A stretch of DNA of 64,000 nt from Gracilaria domingensis (lineage: Eukaryota; Rhodophyta; Florideophyceae; Gracilariales; Gracilariaceae): the NCBI GenBank assembly GCA_022539475.1, contig VCMS01000017.1, positions 124,001 to 188,000 of the forward strand. The letters run 5' to 3'. The notes under the pieces were generated by a model. It saw only the letters and a program-made list of their open reading frames with translations. It was not told the origin of the DNA and searched no databases. A program made the position numbers and the translations under genes. This document shows, one piece after another, positions 33,739 through 43,637 of this stretch. Each line of letters begins with the position of its first letter. The stretch's first letter is position 1.

Positions 33739-33803
33739 CCCCAAAACTAGCTTAGTTTCCAAAGCGAACAGACTATATTCCACTTTGCAGAACACAGACG
33801 TCA
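33739..33803 (-). repeat. Right terminal and subterminal repeat of the transposon
   Basis: Read inward on the minus strand: TGACGTCTGTGTTCTGCA (33803-33786), then GCTAGTTTTGGGG (33751-33739). These pair with 16483-16500 and 16504-16517. TA follows at 33804-33805, after which element B's protease region resumes. Confidence 0.55.
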
Positions 33804-33805
33804 TA

Positions 33806-34332
33806 TTAACCAGAAAGGGAACCTTCGGTCTGCAGTCCATGATTCCATTGGCCATTAAGGAAAGGTGACGCTGAATCGTCTTCGGATGATTCTGAAGCGT
33901 CACCAGAGCAGCGGTTTCGCAGTGAGCCAGAGCCGCAATTTGCGTCATGGTCGGTATCGTTATCGCCCGTGATAACCGAACCTTATTGGACACGGTATTC
34001 TGCGCCAACGGTGGGCGACGTGGGTTGGCATCGGGACCAGATTTGGAATCGAAAAACGCCACTGGACGGGTGCGGTGGAAGGAAACCTTCCGGAGCCCGG
34101 GGTAGACTGCCTTCACGTATCGGTCAATGAAAGACGTCCCAAGGAGACATTCGGCACCTAATGTAGAACAAACAAGGAACCAAGTACGGACCCGAAGGTC
34201 GCCAATCTGTAAGCAGAGAGAAATGATTCCTTTAATATCCATTGGTCGTTTCGATGCATCAGTTACCCTTGGAGTCCTTCTAACCTTCACCTCGTCCTCC
34301 CAGCCAGCCGGTAAAACATTTGGATGGACCAA
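33806..34332 (-). pseudogene. Protease region of element B
   Basis: Retropepsin-type region and linker: an SFIDRYVKAVYPGLRK block and LMANGIMDCRPKVPFLV match the corresponding stretches of elements A, D and E (SFIDRY aligns with their CDFCDRF). Homology stops at 33804, the edge of the DNA transposon, and the matching downstream part is at 16480. Part of the fossil element B. Confidence 0.7.
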
Positions 34333-34616
34333 GTTTGGCCCTGCTCCAGTGTTCGGGACGCTAGTAACGACCCGTGACCTTGGGGCAGTTAAACCAATGG
34401 TGTGTCTTACTTTGTAATTCTCCTTCCGTAGGATACATATTGGAGAATCCGCTTCACTGCCCAGTTTGTCACACCATTATGCCAAACTTCTGTCTTATTT
34501 TGGTGACACCGACGGTTGAGTATCCGAAGGCTTCTGAAATTTCCTTGGACAAATTTCTTCACCTTCGGCGTTGAGGCTAGAATCCTGAGAGGGACGACGC
34601 GCCTCAAGCCGCTCCT

Positions 34617-36624
34617 CTACCCGTTTTCCGACTGAGTTTTTCCACCAGTGCTGTACGCGTGACCACTGGCCTGCACTTCTCCTGGAACATCCGTCTGGTG
34701 TTCTGAGCTGGCCTCAACCACTAGATTCGAAACTGCATTAGCCGTTTGAGCCTTGGCCGGCGTTTCCAATGGCGTGGCGTACCTCGACATTCCAGGGGAC
34801 GGCGTATACCGTGGAGCGTGACGGGTGAACATTCCTTCGCATCGCCGTGCCTGGTAGTTCTCGTTCATTAAGGCCATGAGTTTGTCCTTCGTTTCCTTCG
34901 GTAAGAACTTCATGCAATCGCATGGAGTAACGGTTGAAAGGCAAATGTAGCAGGCCTGATGGGAGCGTTGGAAGACATCCCTGCGTGGTTGGACCGGAGA
35001 ATACTTCGGCGTAGACTGTTCAGAAGGAGTTGTTATTCCAGTCGACAGTATGGAGGGCGCACCTGAGGGAGCTGAACCAAAGGAAACCGCAAGAACGTTT
35101 CCGTCGTTCTCGTAGAAACCTGAGGCACTGCTTTCCAAACTCTCAACCATATGGGCCTGGGAGGTTTTCCGGATTGGTGTCGCTCTTCCTTTGGCGTCAT
35201 TATCAGTTGACCGGCGAGAAGTTCTTTAAGTTTTCCCGTAACCTTCGGCATAATTCACCAACTGTCTATAGGAGAGATTAGGGTGGTCCATATGGTGATT
35301 TCGAACATGCGTCCTAATGGCCGGTAGCATTCCAGCGATGAAATGCTACTTCAACCAGTTCTCGGAGAACACATTCCCACACCTATAGGCCTTTCTCCAA
35401 AGCTGGTCTGCGAAGTCCTTCTCGGATACGTTCGAACCTTGCCTGTAGAATATAACTTCCTGATGGGCGTCCATAACGACGTCATCCGTCGCGTAGGTTT
35501 CCAAAAGGTAATTCACGACCTCTGGATAGGACCTGAGGAGCTCCCGATTGGTCACGTCGACGGGGTCCGCAGTTCCAGAGATCTTAGAAACGACATGGTC
35601 GTGCGCTTGCCCATGAAGAAAAAACTGAAAAAGATACAGAGCGGCATCTTTGTGAACGCCATTCTGATCACAGGCCGTGCGGAACAGACTGAGAAACCTA
35701 AGGATAGAAATGGGGTCGGATCCCGAAAACTTTTCCGTTATGGTTAGCTGCATCCGTTTGGCCCATCTGGCGACCTTTTGGCAACCGAGCTGGAGTATCG
35801 CGCAGACCTGCTGGCCAGGCGATACCTGCGGTAGTCTAATACCCTTTTGAAGAGTTCATTGGTTCTTACCAACGGCTTGAGACGTCGAACCGCTGCCTCA
35901 TCCGTTTCTGAGCCGCTGGAACTTGAACGAATCCGAATCGGACTCGCTACCGCTAGAGTTCCTCTGGCTTTTCCTCTGGTTCTTCGACTTCTCCCTTCTG
36001 CTACTTCTCTTCTTTTTACGGTCAGAGCTTCTAGCTTCCAATAGCAGCTCTTCATCTTCAGCCTCTAAACCAATGGCTGACAGATACCAATGGATTACTT
36101 TGAATTCCACCCACGGAGGGCGGCGGGACTACCTGGCGAATGACCTCACGGCGGATACCTAAGGCAAGCGAGTCCACGAAAGCGTCGGACTCGAGAATCT
36201 TTGGTAGAACACGTTCCGCCAGTTGGTCGGCATGCTCAGCGAGAGCGACAGAGACTCGAAGATCCACAAGGGTTTCGAGTCGAGCGTCGAGCATCTCTCG
36301 AACCCTAGGCCATAAGACATCGGCAAGTCCATCGGTAGTTACGGAACCAACGGTTTCCTGCAGTGCTGCCTGTGGTGTGTTGAGTTGCGAGCGGTACTCG
36401 TCGAGCCGTTCTCGGATTCTTCCAGCCAAAGAGGCGTCACGATTAATCCTCTCGGGGTTATCGACGGGTGTGAGGAGATTAACCTGTGGCTGCGAGCGGG
36501 TACTCCGACGGTCACTCACGTTGTCGCCGGAGGGTCTGGTGACATCAGCGAGCGGTGGAGGAGTTCCGATGGCTTGAGCCCCGGTTGTACGAGGGTCTTC
36601 TTGAACGGGTTGATTGTTATCCAT
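34617..36624 (-). pseudogene. gag region of element B
   Basis: Starts at ATG 36624, 126 bp from the 5' LTR. A Pro/Thr-rich N-terminal part is followed by a helical segment (RIRERLDEYRSQLN) and an Arg/Ser/Glu-rich linker near 35900-36050. A capsid-like block lies at 35346-35750 and a Cys cluster (CYICLSTVTPCDC near 34940) in place of a canonical zinc knuckle. The region is broken. Distantly related to the Gag of A, D and E. Confidence 0.7.
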
Positions 36625-36727
36625 GATGGCGGTTGCTTCTGTTACCAGTCCGTCGGTAGTCCAGATCCAATGGTAGAACTCTGGTAGCTCGTCTTTCCTA
36701 GAGGTCGTTCTTCACTTCCGTGCGGAA

Positions 36728-36745
36728 TTCTAGGTCGAAAGACCA
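36728..36745 (-). promoter_or_regulatory. Primer-binding-site-like motif of element B
   Basis: On the minus strand TGGTCTTTCGACCTAGAA begins four bases inside the 5' LTR. It matches the motif at the same place in D and E at 16 of 18 positions, which supports the LTR boundary and the strand of B. Confidence 0.6.
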
Positions 36746-36749
36746 GAAA

Positions 36750-37214
36750 TGTAGTATAATGGCACGCGTCACTAACCACGGGAGGAACGGTCCAAAGGAT
36801 GAGGGGCCAACGGCGAGACCACTGGTAAAAAGGTGCAATGGGCGGGCGCTATCGGTCGTGCCTACACGAAACGGCGAGCAACGTAGCGATGGCTTGAAAA
36901 CCTTAAGGTCTTTGGTACTTGTTAACCTATGGAGTCAGATAGTTGCCAAGGGGTCTCTTGCTTTACCACAGGAGGGAGGCGCGGCTCGAGCAGCATAAGT
37001 ATCGGCTGCGAGGCGCCTCTACCTCCGGAGTGGTGCACTGTAACGCAGTGCACCACGTGTACTACCTAGACTACCTATGGTACAAGTACTAATAGTCAGA
37101 AAATAAATAGCCACTACCCCCTCCCAAACACCACGTGTTTCATCTTTCGGAGCTCACCGCCGATCCCAGCAGTGATGGAGGCCGGTATCCTAATGAAGGG
37201 GGTATAATACTACA
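36750..37214 (-). repeat. 5' LTR of element B
   Basis: 465 bp, same length as the copy at 9268-9732, with about 17 differences, four of them clustered next to the internal edge. Outer flank CTGTC (37215-37219) equals the flank left of 9268. Confidence 0.85.
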
Positions 37215-38458
37215 CTGTCGTTGTCGCCGTCGTCGACGGAATCGCCTTCGCAGGCCTCAATGTCGTACGGAAGTCGTGGTGAACGCACGAGGACGCGCCT
37301 ACATCCGGACAATCGGAAGGAAGCGAACAACGCGCAGTCATCGCGAAAGCCTGAGAAGAAACACACCACGTCGGGGGAGCACAAAGCCGGAAGCCCGGAA
37401 CAATACCAGAATATAGCTGCTGCAGAAGCCGCCGCTTCGCCCGCGGATGGTACTGTACTGCCGTCTCAGACAGAAGGACAGGAGCCTGCCCCAGCTTTCC
37501 AGCGTGAGACTGGCGCGCCGGAAAAGGGTGCGGTAAACACCGCAACTGCCGCGTCGAATGCGGAAAATACACGCGTCCCGCAGTCGGAGCCTGCCAGCGG
37601 GAGCGCAAATGCATCAAGGAAAGCCGGAAGTCCGGGGGAAAAGTTAATCGAAACAGACCGTGCGGTTATGGCAGACGCGACTTCGAGAGATCTTATTGAA
37701 GCCGTCGAGAACACGGAGGAAACCGCCGATATGGCGAGCCGATACGCCACACTAAGTGGGAAGCAGCAAAACGGTGCACACGCGCACACAACGCGCCAAG
37801 TGTCTGGATTCGCCTGCGATCCGCTTCCAGTTGAGGATGACAGTACATGAGCCGGGCACGTGCCTGCTGTAAGGCTCACGGCTGAGAACGGAAATTCCGA
37901 ATTGGAATCGGAAGCGCACAACCGTGCAACGGCACAGGCCCCATCACCAGCATTGAGTGGCGAAACGCCGCCACGGCGCGCGCCAGAGCACCACTCTCTG
38001 GCGCACCGTGATGCGGACCGTTCACCCTTACGACGGGAGATCTTGCCGGAGCGCCGGAAGCTCGCTATTCGAGAAGACCGAAGTAAGGTCACAGCCCGAC
38101 AACAAGGAGAGGAAAGCAAGAACTCTGGAAGCCTGAATGTCAGGAACACACAGCCGTCTTAAACGGACTAAGCCGCCAACCGCGGACGCTACTGAAGAGC
38201 AGCAACTTTGCCGCATATGCGGAAGCCACTTACAGTGGAGAAGAAGATGAAGACGAAAGAAGCATAGGAAGAAGGAGAAGAAGCCAGGACACTGGAAGGA
38301 AGGCTAAGAAGTCTTACCGCTACAGCCGCTTCTGCGGAAAGTTAGACCTATCTTGTGGGCCGTTCGCAACAGCCTCGAACGAGGTATTGCCAACTGAGAA
38401 GGGGGAGAACAAGAAGGAAATTTTGATCCAAGCCAGCAAGGCTGGAGAAGTTTACCTC
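37215..38458 (+). mobile_element. Element A, distal part beyond the inserted element B
   Basis: Plus-strand coding-type sequence resumes directly after B's right LTR and target duplication. It is rich in Ser, Glu, Lys and Arg (long hydrophilic tail, e.g. RGERTRTRLHPDNRKEANN) and ends near 38458 after a basic stretch. Its position and the shared CTGTC make it the 3' continuation of A's post-integrase region. It is broken like the rest of A. Confidence 0.55.
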
Positions 38459-39841
38459 TAATTATTGAGTTTGCCTCTCATCATCGGGTGTGGTATAACC
38501 GATTGGTGCGAGCTGTCAGTGGGGAGCCCCGTGTGGGTTCGACCATGCGGAGGTTGAAACGCGTGACACCTGATAGGTCGGCAGCACCCACCTTTGCCTA
38601 TAGTGCACGGTGACCAAGTGGTAAAGACGCCCGCACTGGTGTGCAGCTGGCACGTACTACCCTCGTGGTCAACAAAACTAGTAGAAGGACGACTAAGCTT
38701 ACCGATTAGTGACTGTAGAACCGAACTGGTATCACTTTAGCCTAGTTGGTGCTTGACTTTACCATCTGGTGTGGGAGATTGGCGCCTCGGAAGTCTAGTA
38801 CCTCAGAGCGCCCCTCCAGCTCTCACGGTCCTAGTGCCACGGAGGCAACCGGAAAGTGCACTTGTGGTGCGCCACCCCGGCAACATATCTATACTACTTA
38901 GCAGATATTAATTCTAACTTAATGAAAATAAAGTAATGAGTGCTTGCCGTCCGTGCCCATACGCGTTTCACGCGGTACAGTAGACACCCGGGCTCAGAGC
39001 CATGTGACGTCACCATTTACTATATTAAAGCTCCCACCGATTGGGCGGAACATACTACATCGCGGTCTAGAACTGACTAGTTTAGCCTGTCAGAGATTTC
39101 AAGCCGGAATGTTACGCGCCGCATGGCTAAGCACCTGGGGTGCTCCCACTACCTGGAGCTTGAAAGAAGCACTGATCCGCTATCGCTTGCAATTCCGATT
39201 CTTGGGGAACCGTATCAAAAACAGCCACTCCTGCGTCTCAAAAAAAGTCGCGAATTACCGCCGCTGGGGGCGTCAGAGATTAACTGCCAATCCCGGTAGA
39301 TGCCACGTTTTGTGCTCACGGCGTAGTCGGATCGGGAGCCGCTACAGCCTGTGGGTCAACAAAGACGACTTTTTCGTCGACTTTTATCGCTTTGGGCTCC
39401 GGTTTGTCTTTTGCACACTCTGGTGTCCATTCATCAATGGGGCGTTTTTCTTTGCAGGTTTATAACCGTGGTTTTTTACGTATACAAACCAAGGTAAGTT
39501 TTTGGTGAGATATGTCGTTTCTTTCAGCAGCGAGAAGCCGCCTCAGCAGGTCTAATTATCTGCCATATACACGTGCCAAAGTAGACAAAGTCGCCGGCGT
39601 TGAAGTTCTTTCTTGGAGAACGGTTGGGCTGCGGATGACCCCCGTCGGATTCCTGGCTAGCAGAACCTCGTTACAGTAAATCTGGTCAAAAGTGCTTTAA
39701 TTTCGAAAACAAGGGTCTCGATCTTCGTTCCGCATCCATGTGCATTGGGTCTTTGGCTGCCACCATGGCTTAACAGCGTGAGCTTTTTGAGTGTTCGTGG
39801 CAACGGACAGGGAATGAGCTCGACAGTGGGTCGAGGCAGGA
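38459..39841. other. Unassigned sequence after element A
   Basis: No match that I can see to A's 5' LTR, so the 3' LTR of A is either lost or unrecognisable. An A/T-rich spot with AATAAA-type signal lies near 38925. The frame 38944-39465 is open but has no recognisable domain. Confidence 0.35.
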
Positions 39842-40204
39842 GTGCACTCTGTGTTACCGAAAGCACAAGTTGCTCGAAGCTCGATTAATGCCACCCATAT
39901 CAAGGCATTGCATCAGAACAAACGTTCCTCTGAAGCTTCGACGAGGCTCCGAAAGTTTGAGGAGCTGTTCTTGGATCTTGGTCTGCTGGCAATGGCGGAA
40001 TCGATGGTGTTTTTCCGCTCGGGCTTTGCGCAGGTCGCGGTGTGGTTCGGGGCGATGACTGACTCGGTGCTGGTGGATGTGGACGACTGCGCACAGATGG
40101 TGCGAAGCAGCGAAAATGGTACAGAATTGCTGGATTGGAACTATTCACGGGCTTTCAAAGAGCTGGTTGGGGGATACTTGCAAGTTGAGAAAGCAGGGCG
40201 ATGA
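39842..40204 (+). CDS. Unrecognised 120-codon ORF
   Basis: An open frame with a helical, fairly balanced composition in its middle (RLRKFEELFLDLGLLAMAESM) and no known motif. Initiation codon and boundaries are uncertain; it may be the remnant of a larger gene. Low confidence. Confidence 0.2.
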   Translation: MHSVLPKAQVARSSINATHIKALHQNKRSSEASTRLRKFEELFLDLGLLAMAESMVFFRSGFAQVAVWFGAMTDSVLVDVDDCAQMVRSSENGTELLDWNYSRAFKELVGGYLQVEKAGR

Positions 40205-40559
40205 GAGCGAGATATGAACACAGTAGGCTCATTCAAGAAGACTGTGCAATGAAGAGAAGCTTTTGTGGAGATTTTTGGACGGAGCACAACAGAGCAAGGA
40301 AGAGCACTCTAATTTGTTCGTTGTGCTCGGGACTGAAACGAGTGGACCTCAAAGGCGTGCCCGCCAGCTTGTGGCACTTGTCAAGCAGCATGCGGTTTGC
40401 ATATGGATGAACACAGAGCGCGCGAGGATGGGCATGAACGTGCTGCAAAGAACAAACAGATGTCTGCAAAGTTTGCTGCGTTTAGGACAACGGGAAGGAC
40501 ACGGTTTCAGAAGGGTCTTTCCTCAAAGTGCGCAGTTTTCGAAGCCGCACTCCAAAGTC

Positions 40560-41335
40560 GGACGGATCGGCAAAGCTGAAGTGGGTGACAGACACGGCAA
40601 CGGCGGCGTCGATTGGCATACGACATGCCCATCGGGTCGTGCTCCACCAACCTGCAGCCTCTCCCTCGCCCGCCGTGGTTGAGGAGGTCGGACGCGACGT
40701 AGATCGGGAGCTGCTTGGCCTCGGCGGCGTCGACCAAGCCGAGCACGCACGCGGACGGCCACTGCTTGAACGCGCGCTAGGCACGCGCGGCGTGCGGCAA
40801 CGTGTACGCGTTGGCGGCGTGCAGGCGCAGCGCCACGAACCGCTGAGCGCCGACGCGTTCACGTACGACTGTAAGGCGTGCTTACGCACGTTGGCCACCG
40901 CCGCCGCCACGCAGCGCGCGCACGCGATGCGCGCCGGCGGCGCGACGTGCGCGCGGACATCGGCGAGTGCGCCGCAGCGCGGCGGAGTCGAAGTGCGCCG
41001 ACGCGGCGGGACATGCGCGGGAATGAGCGGCGCAGCGACAGCTTGGGAGCGGTACTGCACCTGAGCGGCTCGAGCAGCGTGAAGGTGGCGTTCTGCGCGA
41101 CGGGGACCAGCCGGCACCAGCCGGCGCAGCATGTTTCTGCACGTCGACCATGCGCTGCCAGCCGCCGGGCGGCAGCAGGCGGTCGAGCGGCGCGTCGGAG
41201 CGCGCGTCGGAGCGCGGCAGCGGCGGCGGCAGCAGCGACGACTCGCGCGTGTTGCGCGCGTTCCGACGCAAGGCGGCCGCGCCGGCGGGACGCTCATCGC
41301 GTGCCGTGACCGCGCCGCCAACGAGCGTGCGCAAG
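40560..41335 (-). pseudogene. GC-rich island, probably a decayed gene on the minus strand
   Basis: GC content is visibly far above the surroundings (runs of GCG and CGC). All frames are open because stop codons are rare in such composition, so length alone says little. The most protein-like segments are on the minus strand and change frame: PPGGWQRMVDVQKHA near 41170 and LVDAAEAKQLPIYVASDLLNHG near 40700, the latter with an upstream in-frame stop. I do not recognise the family with confidence. Confidence 0.3.
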
Positions 41336-41344
41336 TCAATTCTG

Positions 41345-41415
41345 CCAGCGTGTACACGCAGCAGCCATGTACACGGTGCCGCCGTGTACACGGTGCAGGC
41401 GTGTACAAGGTGCAG
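41345..41415 (+). repeat. Short tandem repeat around TGTACACGGTGC
   Basis: About four imperfect copies of an ~18-bp unit built on GTGTACACGGTGCAGGC. Confidence 0.7.
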
Positions 41416-41488
41416 CTGCGTTTGATTTTGTTCTAAATGTTTTTCTCATTTCGGAGACAAATCGTCCAAAAGCAGAAGATTTGACCAA

Positions 41489-42061
41489 GCTGTATTGAGG
41501 AATCTTACACCTTACTGTACTCCCCAGGCAGAGAAGGTAAGGCTCATTTAAAAAGTACACTCGTCATTGCAAATGCATGGTTGCACAAAACAACCTTAAA
41601 GCAATGACGCCTTGAAGCAGAATGTAACACAATGAGGTTGGATCAAGTCTGGCCTTCTCCGATGGAGGGGAAGGCCGACTGACGCTCTCTTTATAGTAGC
41701 TCTAGCTGTCTATCTAGCTGTCAAACTAAACTATCTAGAGGACATGTCATCACAGAGTGACCTACTGTCTCCTAGAGCGTGAGCGACAAGCCGATCACGC
41801 TGATCAGGCGTGATATTGGCTTGTAGCTCTACGCCTGTGTTACACAGAACAATTTTTGTTGTACAACACAATCAGTCTCCTGCGTGTAGCTTTTAGAGCT
41901 GTATTGAGGAATTTTTCAGCTTACCGTACTCCCAGCCAGAGAAGGTAAGGCTCATTTTAAACCTCAACTCGTCAATGCAAATGCATGGTTGCACAAAACA
42001 ACCTGAAAGCAATGACGCCTTGAAGCAGAACAATTCTTGTTGTACAACACAATCAGTCTCG
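41489..42061 (+). repeat. Tandem duplication of ~165 bp, first copy interrupted
   Basis: GCTGTATTGAGGAAT... to ...ACAACACAATCAGTCTC occurs at 41489-41881 and 41899-42061. The first copy is longer only because 41623-41844 (plus one target duplication) is inserted in it; the second copy shows the empty site. Confidence 0.8.
41623..41844. mobile_element. 222-bp solo LTR or LTR-like insert
   Basis: Begins TGTAACACA and ends TGTGTTACA (9-bp inverted ends, TG...CA), flanked by CAGAA on both sides (41618-41622, 41845-41849). The uninterrupted copy of the surrounding duplication at 41899-42061 has CAGAA once. Ends and 5-bp duplication fit a solo LTR; a small non-autonomous DNA element is the alternative. 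No coding part. Relatively young, since ends and duplication are perfect. Confidence 0.7.
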
Positions 42062-42686
42062 TCGCGTTGGCACCGCCAAGAGGAGGAAAGAGAAGCAATT
42101 ATATGCTTTATTTTTATTTTAGAACACTTGCTTCCTGAAAGGCTTGCATGCATCGCGCAGTCTAAGTTACCAAGCGGTTCCGCGTTAGCTCCGTTCTCTC
42201 CTCTCACGCTCTACCGACGCAGCCATGCATAGAATGATAATACAGTGCGTTGTTGCTCACAAATTTCATACATCTCATCATTTAACTAGTCGCTCGCCCA
42301 TCACGTTATGGAACGCGGCACAAGAAGGGCAATGTGATAGAAATCCAAATGCAGGTGCGACGCAGCACAACCTGGCAGTCAGACTGTGTTAGCATCGCAC
42401 AGGGACCGCATGGCCTCCCAGGAAGCGTTCAGAACGAGCGCCCAGCAAAGCGAATATCAACAAGGTTACGAGTTCTTGAATGTCAGCAACAGAACATTAG
42501 CAATTTATTCCTGCAATACTATTGGTCGAAGAGAGATCAGAAAGCTCTCACTGCCTCTCACGTTTCTGACGAACCCAGAGCCGTCATGAAGACAAAACAT
42601 GCACATCTTCAATTCTGTCTTGCGATATCCCTCATTCCAACCAATTCAAATGAAAGAAAACTATTTCAGCTTTCGAGTGTGTCGAC
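42062..42686. other. Spacer before the metallopeptidase gene
   Basis: Short open frames on the plus strand (for example 42334-42690) have unremarkable composition and no motif. They overlap the 3' end of the next gene. I see no supported gene. Confidence 0.35.
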
Positions 42687-43637
42687 CTAAGGGCAAGAAA
42701 ATAATCCTTGGTGTTTCATTTCGAATTCGGCGAAAGAGTGAATGCTTCCTTCGTTGTACTTTAGTACATCGACCATATCTCTGTAGCTGCTGTCACATAA
42801 AGATTGGAGGTTTCGAAGAGCAGCGGCTACGTTTCCAGCAACGTCCAAGGAGGCATTTCGGTCATAGATTCGTTCACAGTCACCTGCCCAGTACATTGCC
42901 CAACCTTCGTTGAACGCAAAAGAAATCGAAGTTACAGAGTTGCAGATATGGTCCTGGAAATCTTTCAACTTGTACTCCTTCTCATGATCTCGAAAGTGCT
43001 CATAATCTCCATCATAAAAATGTCGAACCACATGCGCAAGCTCATGTTGAGCGCTTCCGAGATTCCAGTCAAAGTTTTTATCGGAGATCACATTGTCGTA
43101 CTCAGTAAACGGAGGGCCATCAAGAAATTCATCTACATGAACATTAGCCCTAGTTGGCAAGGCATCACTCACCCTATCCATGTAGTCCATAAGGGCATCG
43201 TAAAAGATCAGATATGTATTACAACGATGGTTATCCATCTTGATATCCCCCAAGTTTTGAACTCTTCCTTCGTTCACTTCGAAGTATTCTCTATCACCAT
43301 ACAGGACCCGCAATTGTCGTTCAATTCCGTTCTGTGTGTCCTCAAACTGATACGTTGTACTAACACGTAGTGTTGGAGCCGTTCCGTCTGGTAATGCGAT
43401 TGGGGCACCCCTGATTTCAAAGCTTCCCTCTCGATCGGTTACGCCCTTCCCGACAAGGTTATCCATGAATCCAATTGTTTGTACGAAGTGCAATCGGATG
43501 AAAGGAACGCCAACCCCGTTACAGGTATAGCGTCCCTTAATTGTAACCTGATTCCCGCATTTCGGGAATGCTGTTGAGAAATTAAAAAGCACTGTTATGA
43601 GCAAGAAAAAGGTGATAAGCTTTTCGAGGAACGACAT
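42687..43637 (-). CDS. Secreted transthyretin-like / HExxH zinc-metallopeptidase protein
   Basis: An intact 316-codon frame from ATG 43637. Residues 1-24 are a signal peptide (ITFFLLITVLFNFSTAF). Residues about 28-75 resemble the transthyretin-like beta domain: VTIKGRYTCNGVGVPFIRL and VTDREGSFEIRG. In the second half, around residue 200, QHELAHVVRH gives an HExxH zinc-binding motif, and NEGWAMYWAGD some 50 residues later supplies a plausible third ligand (Glu), as in gluzincin-type peptidases. Six or more Cys fit an extracellular protein. Probable location is the cell wall or outside the cell; substrate unknown. The transthyretin-like label rests on pattern only; the peptidase motif is clearer. 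The gene has no stop or frameshift and looks functional. Confidence 0.65.
   Translation of the reverse strand: MSFLEKLITFFLLITVLFNFSTAFPKCGNQVTIKGRYTCNGVGVPFIRLHFVQTIGFMDNLVGKGVTDREGSFEIRGAPIALPDGTAPTLRVSTTYQFEDTQNGIERQLRVLYGDREYFEVNEGRVQNLGDIKMDNHRCNTYLIFYDALMDYMDRVSDALPTRANVHVDEFLDGPPFTEYDNVISDKNFDWNLGSAQHELAHVVRHFYDGDYEHFRDHEKEYKLKDFQDHICNSVTSISFAFNEGWAMYWAGDCERIYDRNASLDVAGNVAAALRNLQSLCDSSYRDMVDVLKYNEGSIHSFAEFEMKHQGLFSCP

Larger units (their letters stand above)
16483..33803 (+). mobile_element. 17.3-kb cargo-bearing Plavaka-type DNA transposon
   Basis: The insert interrupts element B between its protease and RT regions, so its edges can be set from B's sequence. TA lies at both edges (16481-16482 and 33804-33805). 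The outermost 18 bases form an imperfect inverted repeat (11 of 18 match; CGTCT and TGCA blocks), and the inverted motif GCTAGTTTT(T)GGGG sits just inside (16504-16517 and 33739-33751). CACTA/EnSpm relatives make 2-3-bp target duplications, which fits. It contains a Plavaka-type transposase, a methyltransferase-SET gene, a dioxygenase-like gene, a coiled-coil gene, and host-derived genes and fragments. The alternative, several nested insertions, is not excluded, but I found no second pair of ends inside. Confidence 0.7.
9268..37214 (-). mobile_element. Ty3/gypsy chromovirus B, nested in A and split by a DNA transposon
   Basis: The two 465-bp LTRs differ at about 17 positions by eye (roughly 96% identical). 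They are bounded outside by the same five bases, CTGTC (9263-9267 and 37215-37219). Both halves of the coding region read on the minus strand and complement each other: gag and protease lie at 33.8-36.6 kb, and RT, RNase H, integrase and chromodomain at 12.9-16.5 kb. I therefore read the 27.9 kb as one element with a 17.3-kb insert (16483-33803). Without the insert B is about 10.6 kb. It is broken (about six interruptions besides the insert) and of moderate age. Confidence 0.85.

Noticed and set aside
33634-33805. Minus-strand frame continuing from element B's protease region as part of the protease
   Set aside because: Similarity to A, D and E stops at 33806; beyond it lies the inverted terminal repeat of the DNA transposon.
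37221-38162. A resident host gene encoding a Ser/Glu/Lys-rich protein
   Set aside because: It begins exactly at the edge of element B and is better explained as the distal part of element A, into which B inserted.
38459-39500. 3' LTR of element A
   Set aside because: I could not see any stretch resembling the 2091-2860 LTR; calling one here would be a guess.
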